In this document: positions 1 through 8,021 of the stretch, in pieces | Layout: each line of letters opens with the position of its first letter | How positions within the stretch are numbered: position 1 is the first letter of the stretch | Origin: Nocardioides marinus | GTDB lineage: Bacteria > Pseudomonadota > Alphaproteobacteria > Rhodobacterales > Rhodobacteraceae | NCBI GenBank assembly: GCA_019801415.1 | Contig: JAHVJD010000005.1 | Location: 248,001 to 312,000 of the forward strand | DNA: 64,000 nucleotides | Direction: 5' to 3' | Program-made: the position numbers and the translations under genes | Notes under the pieces: generated by a model | What the model saw: the letters and a program-made list of their open reading frames with translations, nothing else | Database searches by the model: none | Told to the model about the DNA's origin: nothing

Positions 1-113
1 ACACTGTTCCTGCTCTTCTCTTGTCCATTTCCCTAGATAGGCGGGACGACAGACGCTTACCAGTGCGCATAGAACACTTGCCCCGGCGCTGTGGCATTGC
101 TACTTGCCCGGCC

Positions 114-881
114 ATGCCGCGTTTTGCTCTGAAAGTCGAATACAATGGGAAGCCTTTTGCCGGTTGGCAAAGGCAAAAGGATCAGCCTTCGGTGCAGGGT
201 GCGATCGAGGCTGCGCTGTCGCGGCTTCAGCCGGGCGAGCATACCATCGCCGCCGCAGGACGCACCGACACCGGCGTACATGGGCTGGGACAGGTTGCGC
301 ATTGCGACCTCGTTCGGGAATGGGACCCGTTCCGCCTGTCGGAGGCTTTGAACTACCATCTGAAACCCGATCCGGTCGCGATCGTGGACTGCGCACGGGT
401 CGATGACGACTGGCATGCGCGGTTCTCGGCCATTGAGCGCCAGTATCTGTTCCGCATCCTGATCCGCCGCGCCCCCGCCACGCATGAGGCCGGGCAAGTC
501 TGGCAGCTGAACCACGACCTCGATGTCGAAGCGATGCAGGAAGCCGCCAACTACCTGATCGGAAACCACGATTTCACAACCTTCCGTTCCTCGATGTGCC
601 AGGCGGCAAGTCCCGTCAAGACGCTGGACGAGCTGAGGGTTGAACGGGTGCAGGGCTTCTCCGGCCCGGAGATCCATTTCCACGTGCGCGCCCGCAGTTT
701 CCTGCACAATCAGGTCCGCAGCTTTGTCGGCACATTGGAACGCGTGGGTGCGGGCGCCTGGGAGCCGACAGATGTGAAAGCCGCGCTGGAGGCCTGCGAC
801 CGCGCGGCCTGCGGTCCGGTCTGCCCCGGCCACGGGCTGTACCTCGCCCGGGTCGGCTACCCCGAAGACCCGTTTGGCTGA
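114..881 (+). CDS. truA: tRNA pseudouridine(38-40) synthase TruA
   Basis: This cytoplasmic enzyme isomerises uridines 38-40 in the anticodon arm of tRNAs to pseudouridine. The 255-residue product starts [15 protein letters not shown] and carries the family's catalytic motif GRTDTGVHG, with the nucleophilic aspartate near residue 52. The C-terminal half has the conserved [14 protein letters not shown] segment, typical of TruA. Length matches the family (about 245-270). The frame stays open upstream to a TTG at 21, but homology to TruA begins only at the ATG at 114, so that start is chosen. It stands alone here, with a GC-rich hairpin just after the stop. Confidence 0.95.
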   Translation: MPRFALKVEYNGKPFAGWQRQKDQPSVQGAIEAALSRLQPGEHTIAAAGRTDTGVHGLGQVAHCDLVREWDPFRLSEALNYHLKPDPVAIVDCARVDDDWHARFSAIERQYLFRILIRRAPATHEAGQVWQLNHDLDVEAMQEAANYLIGNHDFTTFRSSMCQAASPVKTLDELRVERVQGFSGPEIHFHVRARSFLHNQVRSFVGTLERVGAGAWEPTDVKAALEACDRAACGPVCPGHGLYLARVGYPEDPFG

Positions 882-883
882 AC

Positions 884-906
884 GCCCCTTGCATCCCGCA
901 AGGGGC
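884..906 (+). terminator. GC-rich hairpin after truA
   Basis: A perfect 9-bp stem (GCCCCTTGC / GCAAGGGGC) with a 5-base loop begins three bases after the truA stop. No T-run follows, so it is either a weak intrinsic terminator or an mRNA 3'-end stabiliser. Confidence 0.4.
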
Positions 907-1003
907 CGCACATACTGCATTCCAGACCTGACCGATCCCCCGATGTGCCAGAGGGCCACCCCGGCCCCCTGCCCAACCTCTTTCACAAAAGGCATACGCG
1001 GAA

Positions 1004-1738
1004 ATGGCAAAACCCGAAAAACCTCCACTTCTGGCCGTCCTGATTGATGCCGACAATATCTCGGCCAAATATGCCGAAGCGATGTTCGAGGAAATCGCCT
1101 CCTTTGGCGAGGCCAGCATCCGCCGCATTTACGGCGATTTCGCCGGCGGTAGCCCGCAGGGCTGGAACAAGGAGAAGCTGGCGGCCCTGGCGATCGTGCC
1201 TCATCAGCAGTTCGCCAACACCACCGGCAAGAACGCTTCGGACATCGCGCTGGTGATCGACGCGATGGACATTCTGCATTCCGGGCGGTTCGACGGCTTT
1301 GTGCTGATTTCTTCGGACAGCGATTTCACCCGGCTGGCCAGCCGAATTCGCGAACAAGGTCTGGACGTGTACGGCATGGGCATGCGCAAGACCCCGGCCG
1401 CCTTTGTCCGCGCGTGCAAGCGTTTCATCTATGTCGAGAACTTGCTGCAGGAACCCGCCAAGACAAAGCCGAAGCCGCGCAAGGAAGACGAGAGTGCCGA
1501 TCCCCCGGCCGAGCTGCCGGATCCCACCAAGCTGGTGATCCGCGCGATGGACGCCATCGACCAGGATGACGAATGGTTTACATTGGGGCAGATCGGCCAG
1601 TTCATCACCACCGCGGCACCGGATTTCGACACCCGCAGTTACGGCAAACGCAAGCTGAGCGAGCTTATTGCCTCGTTGAAGCTGTTTGAGACCAAGCGCG
1701 GAGAAGGCAACCAGATCCTGGTGCGGCGGCTGGACTGA
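1004..1738 (+). CDS. NYN-domain (LabA/DUF88-like) protein with C-terminal OST-HTH/LOTUS-like domain
   Basis: The N-terminal two thirds (about residues 8-150) is a NYN domain of the PIN-like nuclease fold: it opens LLAVLIDADNIS, has an acidic SDIALVIDAMDIL stretch, and carries VLISSDSDFTRLA, which together supply the metal-binding aspartates. A charged proline-rich linker (about 150-175) leads to an OST-HTH/LOTUS-like RNA-binding module, where DEWFTLGQIGQ through SYGKRKLSELI fits the pattern. By family it is probably an RNA-processing or RNA-decay factor. Substrate and pathway are unknown. It stands as a single gene between truA and the convergent gcvH. Confidence 0.85.
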   Translation: MAKPEKPPLLAVLIDADNISAKYAEAMFEEIASFGEASIRRIYGDFAGGSPQGWNKEKLAALAIVPHQQFANTTGKNASDIALVIDAMDILHSGRFDGFVLISSDSDFTRLASRIREQGLDVYGMGMRKTPAAFVRACKRFIYVENLLQEPAKTKPKPRKEDESADPPAELPDPTKLVIRAMDAIDQDDEWFTLGQIGQFITTAAPDFDTRSYGKRKLSELIASLKLFETKRGEGNQILVRRLD

Positions 1739-1816
1739 TCCGCGCACCAGCAACTGGAGAGGATCAAAGTATGGGCCCGTCGCATCGCATGCGGCGGACC
1801 CTGAGGTCGAGACCGA

Positions 1817-2176
1817 TCAGCCGATAAACGACTTGTACGCGGCCTCGTCCATGTAATCATCCATCGGCGACAGGTCGGACGCCTTGATCTTGAAGAACCA
1901 GGCACTGCCCTCAGGATCATCGTTCACCTTGCCGGGATCATCCGCCAGAGCCTCGTTCACCTCGACGATTTCCCCATCCAGCGGTGCCAGAATGTCGGAA
2001 GCGGCCTTGACCGATTCAATCACCACGATCTCGTCGTCCTTGGAGACCTCGGTGCCGGGTTCGGGCAGCTCGACATAGACCACCTCGCCCAGCTGTTCAG
2101 CGGCGTGCGCGGTGATGCCAACGGTGATCAGATCGTCTTCGGGCAGCAGCCATTCGTGTTCTTCGGTGTATTTCAT
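1817..2176 (-). CDS. gcvH: Glycine cleavage system H protein
   Basis: GcvH is the lipoylated carrier that shuttles the aminomethyl group between the P, T and L proteins of the glycine cleavage complex. The 119-residue product begins MKYTEEHEWL, has the lipoylation motif ESVKAASD with the acceptor lysine at residue 57, and ends with the normal C-terminal helix. Length matches the family (about 120-130). No gcvT or gcvP lies beside it: the neighbours are a convergent NYN gene and a downstream-oriented glutamine-synthetase-family gene. In most alphaproteobacteria gcvH sits in a gcvTHP operon, so this copy is an orphan or the operon has been split. Confidence 0.95.
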   Translation of the reverse strand: MKYTEEHEWLLPEDDLITVGITAHAAEQLGEVVYVELPEPGTEVSKDDEIVVIESVKAASDILAPLDGEIVEVNEALADDPGKVNDDPEGSAWFFKIKASDLSPMDDYMDEAAYKSFIG

Positions 2177-2373
2177 GATCTTGGTTTCCCTTGGAAGAGC
2201 CGGGGTTCATCTGTATGCGGCTGCCGAATTGGACGTCCGTGAGCACCAGAAAGATGCCGCGAGCCGGAATCGCCAGCCCCAATGCGGGCGCTGGTACACG
2301 CTAGCAACGGGCTGCGCCAGCGATCAAGCGGGGAAATCTGCGAGCACCGGTTGTAGGATGGCGCTCACCACCG

Positions 2374-3822
2374 TCAGAACAGGTTGAAATACTCGGCCTG
2401 CTCCCATTCGCTGACGGTATCGAGGTAGCGTTCCCATTCGAACTTCTTCAGTTGCAGAAGGTAGGCCGTCACCTCCTTGCCCAGCGCGTCACGGCACAGT
2501 TTCGACTGCTTGAACCCGCTCAAGGCCTGCCCGAGCGACCGCGGCATCCGCGCGGCATCCTCGCAATAGGGCGAGGTTGTGGGACGCGGTGCCTCGAGGC
2601 TTTCGGCGAGTCCCGCGGCACCGGCGATGATTTGGGCAGTTAGCGCGTAATAAGGGTTGGCCGAGCTGTCAGGAGCGCGGTTTTCCACCCGGCTGTCCGC
2701 CTCTCCCGGTGCCATCAGCGCACGCAGCATCGCGCCGCGGTTGTCCACCCCCCAGCTGATCCGGTTGGGGGCCAGTTGATAGGGCAGATAGCGCTTGTAG
2801 CTGTTGACCGTGGGCGCCACCAGGAGGGACGTTTCCGAAGCGTATTTCAGCAACCCGGCCATCCATCCGCTGGCATGAGGGCTGAGCATGCCGGGGGCCT
2901 CGGGCACGAACAGATTGCGCCCCGTCTCCAAGTCGTGCAGCGACTGGTGCACGTGCCAGCCATTGGCCATGGAATTGTTCAGGCGCGGCTTGGCCATGAA
3001 GCTGGCATGCAACCCCTCTCTGGCGCAGACCTCCTTGGCCATGGTTCGCAGCATCACCATGGCATCGGCCTGGGCCATTGCGCCATCCGGGGCAAAGGTG
3101 AACTCCACCTGGCTCGGCCCCATTTCGATTTCGACCGAGCGCACGGGCAAACCAAGTTTCTGTGCATTGCGCCGCAGCAGGTCCAGAACGCGCTCGACCT
3201 CGCCGTAGCGGGTTTCGGTGAGATACTGGTAGCCTTGGGTCAAGTTGCGGGTCTGAACCGGAGCGCCGGGATGGGTCGCCTCTGCATGGCGATCGGCGCG
3301 ATCCGCCAGCTCGAAGATATGAAACTCCACCTCCAACCCGAAGGTGACGGACATGCCCTGTGCCGCCAGACGGTCCACAGCGCGTTGCAGCACCGCGCCG
3401 GAGGCAAAGGCGATCGGGCTGCCATCCTGATAGACCGGGTCGCAGAAAATCCAGGCCGAATGCCCCGACCAGGGCAGCACACGATAGGTTTCGGGGCGCG
3501 GCACCAACAACACGTCCCCGGCACCCTGCATTGGCCCGCTCAGCCCGCTGTCCTCCTCCCAGACCGCAAAGGCGGCGCGGTGTGACGTGTCCTTCAGCAA
3601 TAGCGTTGCAGGCACATTGATGCCGCGCTGAAACAAGCTGTCGATGCCATCGGCCATGACCGTCTTGCCACGCAGGATGCCGTGCTGATCGGCAAAGAGC
3701 ACTCGCACGGTCTCAACCCCGTCGGCTTGCACCCGCGCCGCAACTTCCCTCGCCTGTCGGCAGGTCTCTTCGTCGAACAGCCCCAGTCGCGCCAGTTTGC
3801 CGGAAGTGAAATCATGCGCCAT
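2374..3822 (-). CDS. Glutamine synthetase family protein (gamma-glutamyl ligase type)
   Basis: The 482-residue product is a class-I glutamine-synthetase-fold ATP ligase. Visible family motifs are the metal-site LEVEFHIF, the nucleotide/metal region with NGWHVHQSL, VNSYKRYLP, and the substrate-binding ENRAPDSSANPYYAL. It is divergent from GlnA, has no obvious adenylylation-loop signature, and belongs with the GlnA-like enzymes that often glutamylate amines or act on unusual substrates. The true acceptor is unknown. The start is the ATG at 3822, preceded by GAGG, because the longer reading to 3963 adds 47 unconserved residues. It diverges from an IclR regulator across 286 bp, which suggests that regulator controls it. 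Confidence 0.85.
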   Translation of the reverse strand: MAHDFTSGKLARLGLFDEETCRQAREVAARVQADGVETVRVLFADQHGILRGKTVMADGIDSLFQRGINVPATLLLKDTSHRAAFAVWEEDSGLSGPMQGAGDVLLVPRPETYRVLPWSGHSAWIFCDPVYQDGSPIAFASGAVLQRAVDRLAAQGMSVTFGLEVEFHIFELADRADRHAEATHPGAPVQTRNLTQGYQYLTETRYGEVERVLDLLRRNAQKLGLPVRSVEIEMGPSQVEFTFAPDGAMAQADAMVMLRTMAKEVCAREGLHASFMAKPRLNNSMANGWHVHQSLHDLETGRNLFVPEAPGMLSPHASGWMAGLLKYASETSLLVAPTVNSYKRYLPYQLAPNRISWGVDNRGAMLRALMAPGEADSRVENRAPDSSANPYYALTAQIIAGAAGLAESLEAPRPTTSPYCEDAARMPRSLGQALSGFKQSKLCRDALGKEVTAYLLQLKKFEWERYLDTVSEWEQAEYFNLF

Positions 3823-4108
3823 CGGCCGCCTCGTGGTCTTTTGTCTCAACTGCAAATCTGCCCGGTTCGGTCTGACCCGAGGTGCGTCCGATGCGGACCC
3901 AAGCAGCGGCAGACTGTAACAAAAACGGGCCGGACGTCCAGTTGTACGGCCGCGATTGCCCATTCCGACAGCGCAAAGGCAAAGCAGCGTCGCGATTTAC
4001 GCCTTGACAGCGTGCGCCCAACGCACATGGTGCTGAACATTCGCACAACATGACGAGCACTGGCGACAGGCCAGGCCAATTACGAACAAAAGCAGGCCCG
4101 AACGACGA

Positions 4109-4885
4109 ATGGCAGTGATAGATCAGGACAGGAATATTTCTTCGAGCTTTGCCAAGGGCCTGGCGGTTCTGGCGGTTTTCGACGCCCAAACCCCCAGCAT
4201 GACCCTTGCCGAAATCGCCCGGCGCAGTGGGCAGGACCGGGCCACTGCCCGGCGCGGAGCCCTGACCCTGGTGCAGGCGGGGTACCTGCGCCAGGACGGG
4301 CGGATGCTGTCTCTGACCCCCCGCGTACTGGCGCTTGCGGGTGGTTTCCTGCAGGCCAATCAATTCGGACGGCGGGTGCAGCCCGTTCTGAACCGCCACG
4401 CGCGACAGATGGAGGTCGAGGTTACCCTGGCGATGCTGGACCAGGGCCGCGTCTTGCTGCTGGCGCAATCGACCGTCGATCACGGTCATATCACCTACGG
4501 GTTTACGGCCGGGTCGCACATTCCATTGGCCCATACCAGTCTCGGGCGCATGCTGCTGGCCGGTCTTTCCGCTGAAGAAGCCGCAGCCACATTGGCAACC
4601 ACCGATATTCCCGGCCATACCAGCCAGTCGCTCACCTGTGCGGATGCAATCCTGCAAAGGGTGGAGACGGCACGCGAGCAGGGCTACTGCGTTACCGACA
4701 GCGAATTCGAGGCCGGCATCATCGGTTACGCGGTGCCCGTTTCGCGCCCCGACCGCACCCCGATCGTAGTCGGCAGCTCAGCGCCACGGGGACAGAATCC
4801 CGAGGCAGAAACCGAACGGCTGCTGCGCGGCCTGCAACTCTGCGCGGCGGAGCTGCGTCAGGCCGAAGCGGTAGATCACCTGTAG
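4109..4885 (+). CDS. IclR family transcriptional regulator
   Basis: A 258-residue regulator. The N-terminal winged helix-turn-helix spans about residues 13-75 (FAKGLAVLAVFD, then MTLAEIARRSGQDRATARR). The IclR effector-binding domain follows at about 85-250, with the GSHIPLAHTSLGRMLLAGL and EFEAGIIGYAVPV signatures. Members sense small carbon metabolites and usually repress or activate a neighbouring operon. The divergent glutamine-synthetase-family gene is the natural target. The effector cannot be read from sequence. Confidence 0.9.
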   Translation: MAVIDQDRNISSSFAKGLAVLAVFDAQTPSMTLAEIARRSGQDRATARRGALTLVQAGYLRQDGRMLSLTPRVLALAGGFLQANQFGRRVQPVLNRHARQMEVEVTLAMLDQGRVLLLAQSTVDHGHITYGFTAGSHIPLAHTSLGRMLLAGLSAEEAAATLATTDIPGHTSQSLTCADAILQRVETAREQGYCVTDSEFEAGIIGYAVPVSRPDRTPIVVGSSAPRGQNPEAETERLLRGLQLCAAELRQAEAVDHL

Positions 4886-5017
4886 CGCCAGAAGGGTCGG
4901 CAACAACCCGGCGCAAGCCTCCTTGCCGGGGCTCGCCCTTCCCCCTGCACGTCGCTATGCAACCTGACGGCGTCCTGATAGGCTCATCATCGATGAGTTA
5001 CCGCAGGAGCCTTTTCC

Positions 5018-5332
5018 ATGATGAAGCAGATGATTTTGGCCGCGGGTTTCTGCTCTGCCCTGGTCCCGGCCTCGGCAATGGCAGAGCAGGTCGGCACCCA
5101 GGTCGAGGTCCTGGGGCGCACCTGGCTGGTGGCCTGGGCGGACGACCGTCCGCATCATGTCAGCGCCACGCGGATGAACCTCGAGCATCAGCCCTTTCGC
5201 CCACCGGCGGTGCTGAGCGCGCGACAGGCGGTGCGCGCCATGCGGGCGGCAACCGGGTGCAGCGTGAACCTCGACAGTTTGCTGCGCTCGATCTCCGGCA
5301 CCTATTACGGGCAGCTCATTTGCCGCAAATAA
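5018..5332 (+). CDS. Small secreted hypothetical protein
   Basis: A 104-residue protein that opens with a clear Sec signal peptide (MMKQMILAAGFCSALVPASA, cleavage expected after AMA near residue 22), so the roughly 80-residue mature part should be periplasmic or extracellular. The mature region contains two cysteines (near TGCSVN and at the C-terminal LICRK) that could form a disulfide. No family is recognised. It lies alone between iclR and the GAPDH-family gene, with an AT-poor upstream region. A GCAGGAG-like ribosome site precedes the ATG. Confidence 0.65.
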   Translation: MMKQMILAAGFCSALVPASAMAEQVGTQVEVLGRTWLVAWADDRPHHVSATRMNLEHQPFRPPAVLSARQAVRAMRAATGCSVNLDSLLRSISGTYYGQLICRK

Positions 5333-5452
5333 CCCCGTCTTTGCCGGTTCAGCCGATCCGTTGAGATTCGCAGAAACATCCTCTTGGAAAATGTGACCAT
5401 TTTCCTGCCACACCGGATTGAGCGGCACCGGCGCGCCTGCCATAGATTGCGC

Positions 5453-6424
5453 ATGAAACTTGCAATCAACGGATTCGGCCGCATTGGCCGCGCCATCCTG
5501 CGCCAGATTCTGACCACATCGCGCGGAGATGACATCGAGGTGGTGCGCATCAACGACATCGCGCCGTTGGACATGTGCGCCTATCTGTTTCAATACGACA
5601 GCACCTTTGGCCCCTTCGCCGCACCGGTCGAACACGGCAACAAGGCGCTCCACGTGATGGGCCGTTCAATCCCCGTAAGCCACGCCGCGGATCTGACCGA
5701 AGTGGACCTGAGCGGCGTCGACCTCGTGCTGGAATGCACAGGCATTGCAAGAACATCGGACGTTGCCGAACGCGGACTGAAAGCGGGGGCGGCAAAAGTG
5801 CTGATCTCCGGCCCCTCCCCGGCGGCGGAAACGACCGTTGTGCTCGGCGCCAACGAAGAGACGCTCGGCGAGGCGCGGATCGTGTCCAACGCATCCTGCA
5901 CCACCAATGCGCTGACCCCCTTGGTGAAGCTGCTGGACCAGATCAGCGGCATCGATACCGCGCATATGACGACGATCCACTGCTATACCAACTCGCAGCC
6001 CATGGTCGACGCGCCCCGGGGCGATTTTGCGCGCTCCCGTGGCGGCGCACAGTCGATGGTGCCGACCACGACCTCGGCGATGCATCTGATCGACGAGGTA
6101 CTGCCGCATCTGAAAGGACGCATCAGCGGGGCCGCCGTGCGGGTGCCAACCGCCAGCGTGTCCGCCGTCGACCTTGTCGCGCAGTTGAAGGCACCGATCA
6201 CCGTCGAGCAGCTCCAGGAAGCCGCCGCGGCCTCTGCGGTGCTGGGCTGGACCGACATGCCGCTGGTTTCCTCCGACCTGCGCGCAAGACCGGAATCCCT
6301 GGTGATCGCGGGGCCGGAAACGCGCATGGCAGGCGACCGTCAGCTGCGAGTATTCGGCTGGTATGACAATGAGTGGGGATTTTCGGCGCGCATGCTGGAT
6401 GTCGCGCGGCTGATGGCCGCCTGA
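5453..6424 (+). CDS. gap: Type I glyceraldehyde-3-phosphate dehydrogenase family protein
   Basis: NAD(P)-dependent phosphorylating GAPDH-fold enzyme, 323 residues. The N-terminal Rossmann motif is INGFGRIGRAILR. The catalytic cysteine is Cys149 in SNASCTTN, and the C-terminal signature is WYDNEWGFSARMLD. It differs from housekeeping GAPDH by TTNALTP in place of TTNCLAP and by an altered HCYTNSQPMVDAP loop. It may therefore be a second paralogue, or an erythrose-4-phosphate dehydrogenase-like enzyme, rather than the central glycolytic one. The start is the ATG at 5453; an upstream reading from 5384 adds unconserved sequence. It stands as a single gene. Confidence 0.85.
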   Translation: MKLAINGFGRIGRAILRQILTTSRGDDIEVVRINDIAPLDMCAYLFQYDSTFGPFAAPVEHGNKALHVMGRSIPVSHAADLTEVDLSGVDLVLECTGIARTSDVAERGLKAGAAKVLISGPSPAAETTVVLGANEETLGEARIVSNASCTTNALTPLVKLLDQISGIDTAHMTTIHCYTNSQPMVDAPRGDFARSRGGAQSMVPTTTSAMHLIDEVLPHLKGRISGAAVRVPTASVSAVDLVAQLKAPITVEQLQEAAAASAVLGWTDMPLVSSDLRARPESLVIAGPETRMAGDRQLRVFGWYDNEWGFSARMLDVARLMAA

Positions 6425-6439
6425 CCCAGCAGGCGGCCT

Positions 6440-7051
6440 TCAGCGATTGCGATGCCGCAACGTCTCCTGCCGCAAGCGCATCCAGCGGAAGATCAGCATC
6501 AATCCGAACATACAGAGCATGAGCCCAATCATGTCGCCGACCGCATAAACGGTCAGAACGGTCAGTTGGTCGTCGGGAAAGATGACACCGGAAAAAACCA
6601 TCGATTGTCCGAGTGAGTTCAGCAACGATGCCAGCGCCCCGACCGTCAGAACCCCAGCCCAGGACATGCGACGCGCCTGACCGGAGTAAAAGTTACGACC
6701 ACTCAGCCGGAGCAGCTCGAAGGCCGCAAGCGAGGACAGCACTCCGACGGCAACGGATTTGAGCAGCAACGGCTCCAGCATCTCACGTATGTTGGCGGAG
6801 GTGAACATCGCGTCGGCCACCAATGTTCCCACCGCAAGCGGCAGACAAGCGCGCCACCCGAACAACCAGATCGCGAGCACACGTACCCCATGCGGCAGAT
6901 AGGCGAGACTGGCGAAAATGGTGATTTCTGGCAGGAACATGTTCTGCACCGGCGTCACCACCATGGCGGTCAACCCGTGGCAAACAATATAGGCCGCGGC
7001 AATGATGGCATGGCTTAGACCGCCGGAGAAGACTGTCAGGAGATGACGCAT
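6440..7051 (-). CDS. Multi-pass inner-membrane protein of unknown function
   Basis: A 203-residue protein made almost wholly of hydrophobic spans (about five to six), beginning near GGLSHAIIAAAYIVCHGL and ending near VGDMIGLMLCMFGLMLIF, followed by a short basic cytoplasmic tail (RWMRLRQETLRHRNR). The FLPEITIFASLAYLPHGVRV region is reminiscent of MASE-type sensory membrane modules, but no output domain follows. Function is not recognised. It is transcribed toward the gap gene and away from the small regulator at 7241. Confidence 0.65.
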   Translation of the reverse strand: MRHLLTVFSGGLSHAIIAAAYIVCHGLTAMVVTPVQNMFLPEITIFASLAYLPHGVRVLAIWLFGWRACLPLAVGTLVADAMFTSANIREMLEPLLLKSVAVGVLSSLAAFELLRLSGRNFYSGQARRMSWAGVLTVGALASLLNSLGQSMVFSGVIFPDDQLTVLTVYAVGDMIGLMLCMFGLMLIFRWMRLRQETLRHRNR

Positions 7052-7240
7052 ACCTAAGCACTAGCCAGCCCCCCGAACACACGCAATGGCGGTTTTCCGC
7101 CGAAAATGGACCGACAGTGACTTTCTCGCGGCGTCTGTCGCCAAGTCTCGCGCGAACGCCGCAAATGCGGAGTGGTTGATAAAGCGGCCCCTCAGGACCC
7201 ATCCCGAACGACGGAAACGACCCGCCCCGATAACAGGAAA

Positions 7241-7603
7241 CTACCGCGCGACATCGCCGCCAGCCGAGAACCGCACGACGTAATGACGCGCCTTGCTGTC
7301 GCCTGCGCGCTCCAGCAGCCCCATTTCCAGAAGAGACTTCAAAGTCCGGTAAAAGGTCGCCTGTGTCACGCCCCGCACCAGCCTGTGGCTGCGGATCTGA
7401 TCGGATTGAACGGCTGTGCCCGGTTTGCCCGTCAAGGCGTGGGCCGCAAGCAAGACGTCTCGTTCCACGCGGCTGAGCTTTTCCAGACCGATATCCTGCT
7501 CCATCTCGTAGAGCATGTTACGCAATTCGAAAATTGACTTCAGCCTGTCCAAACCAACCTCCTCGTGACACGCGACCTTTCGGCGCGAATTAAACGACAC
7601 CAC
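7241..7603 (-). CDS. Small winged-helix (MarR-like) regulator
   Basis: A 120-residue protein with one winged-helix DNA-binding domain. An N-terminal helix pair (FELRNMLYEMEQDIG) is followed by LSRVERDVLLAAHAL, a recognition-helix region VTQATFYRTLKSLLEMG and a wing LLERAGDSKARHYVV. It resembles the helix-turn-helix core of MarR-type regulators without an extended dimerisation region. The annotated start is a GTG at 7603; an internal ATG at 7510 is also possible. It could autoregulate, or act on the membrane protein at 6440, which shares its orientation. Confidence 0.65.
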   Translation of the reverse strand: MVSFNSRRKVACHEEVGLDRLKSIFELRNMLYEMEQDIGLEKLSRVERDVLLAAHALTGKPGTAVQSDQIRSHRLVRGVTQATFYRTLKSLLEMGLLERAGDSKARHYVVRFSAGGDVAR

Positions 7604-8021
7604 GCAAACATTATCAATCCGAGAATTTTCTAGACAGCAATGTTCTGCGTGGTATCATCCGCTTCAGGCTTGGCTGTGTGAGTGGTGGCTGAGCCTGACG
7701 ATTGCACCAAATTTCCAGTTTCAGAGTGCTATTGGTAACGAGTGACAGCTCCGGCAGGGACAACTGCCGGGGCTGGATTGAATATGGCAATCTCCACGCC
7801 GATTTCAAACGAATTCCTTTCTGACGCACCACAATGACGCACGATTTTACGGTTGCCTGCACCGCTCTTCCTCGGCTTCACGCCGGGCGGGAACATTTGC
7901 CGCCGACTTGCCCGGATTGGCGGTTTTCCCCCGAGAAATTCCCGTGCTAGGCTCACGCTGCCCCACGGCCATTCTGGCTGGGCGACGAACCCCGTTTTCA
8001 ATCCCGCCCACGGGAGCAGAC
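7604..8021. other. Noncoding region between small regulator and tamA
   Basis: About 418 bp between divergent genes with no convincing coding sequence. The part near 7604-7720 is less GC-rich than its surroundings, as expected for promoters of the two divergent genes. A GGGAG ribosome site sits just before the tamA start. No repeat or RNA gene was recognised. Confidence 0.5.

Noticed and set aside
57-1028. Minus-strand 323-codon open frame opposite truA
   Set aside because: It overlaps the whole of truA, whose catalytic motif and length are convincing; no homology-like features on the minus strand.
1773-1801. Imperfect hairpin between the NYN gene and gcvH considered as a terminator
   Set aside because: The stem has three mismatches and no T-run on either strand, too weak to call.
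7614-7862. Minus-strand 82-codon open frame upstream of tamA
   Set aside because: No ribosome site, no domain-like pattern, and it lies in the AT-richer divergent promoter region.
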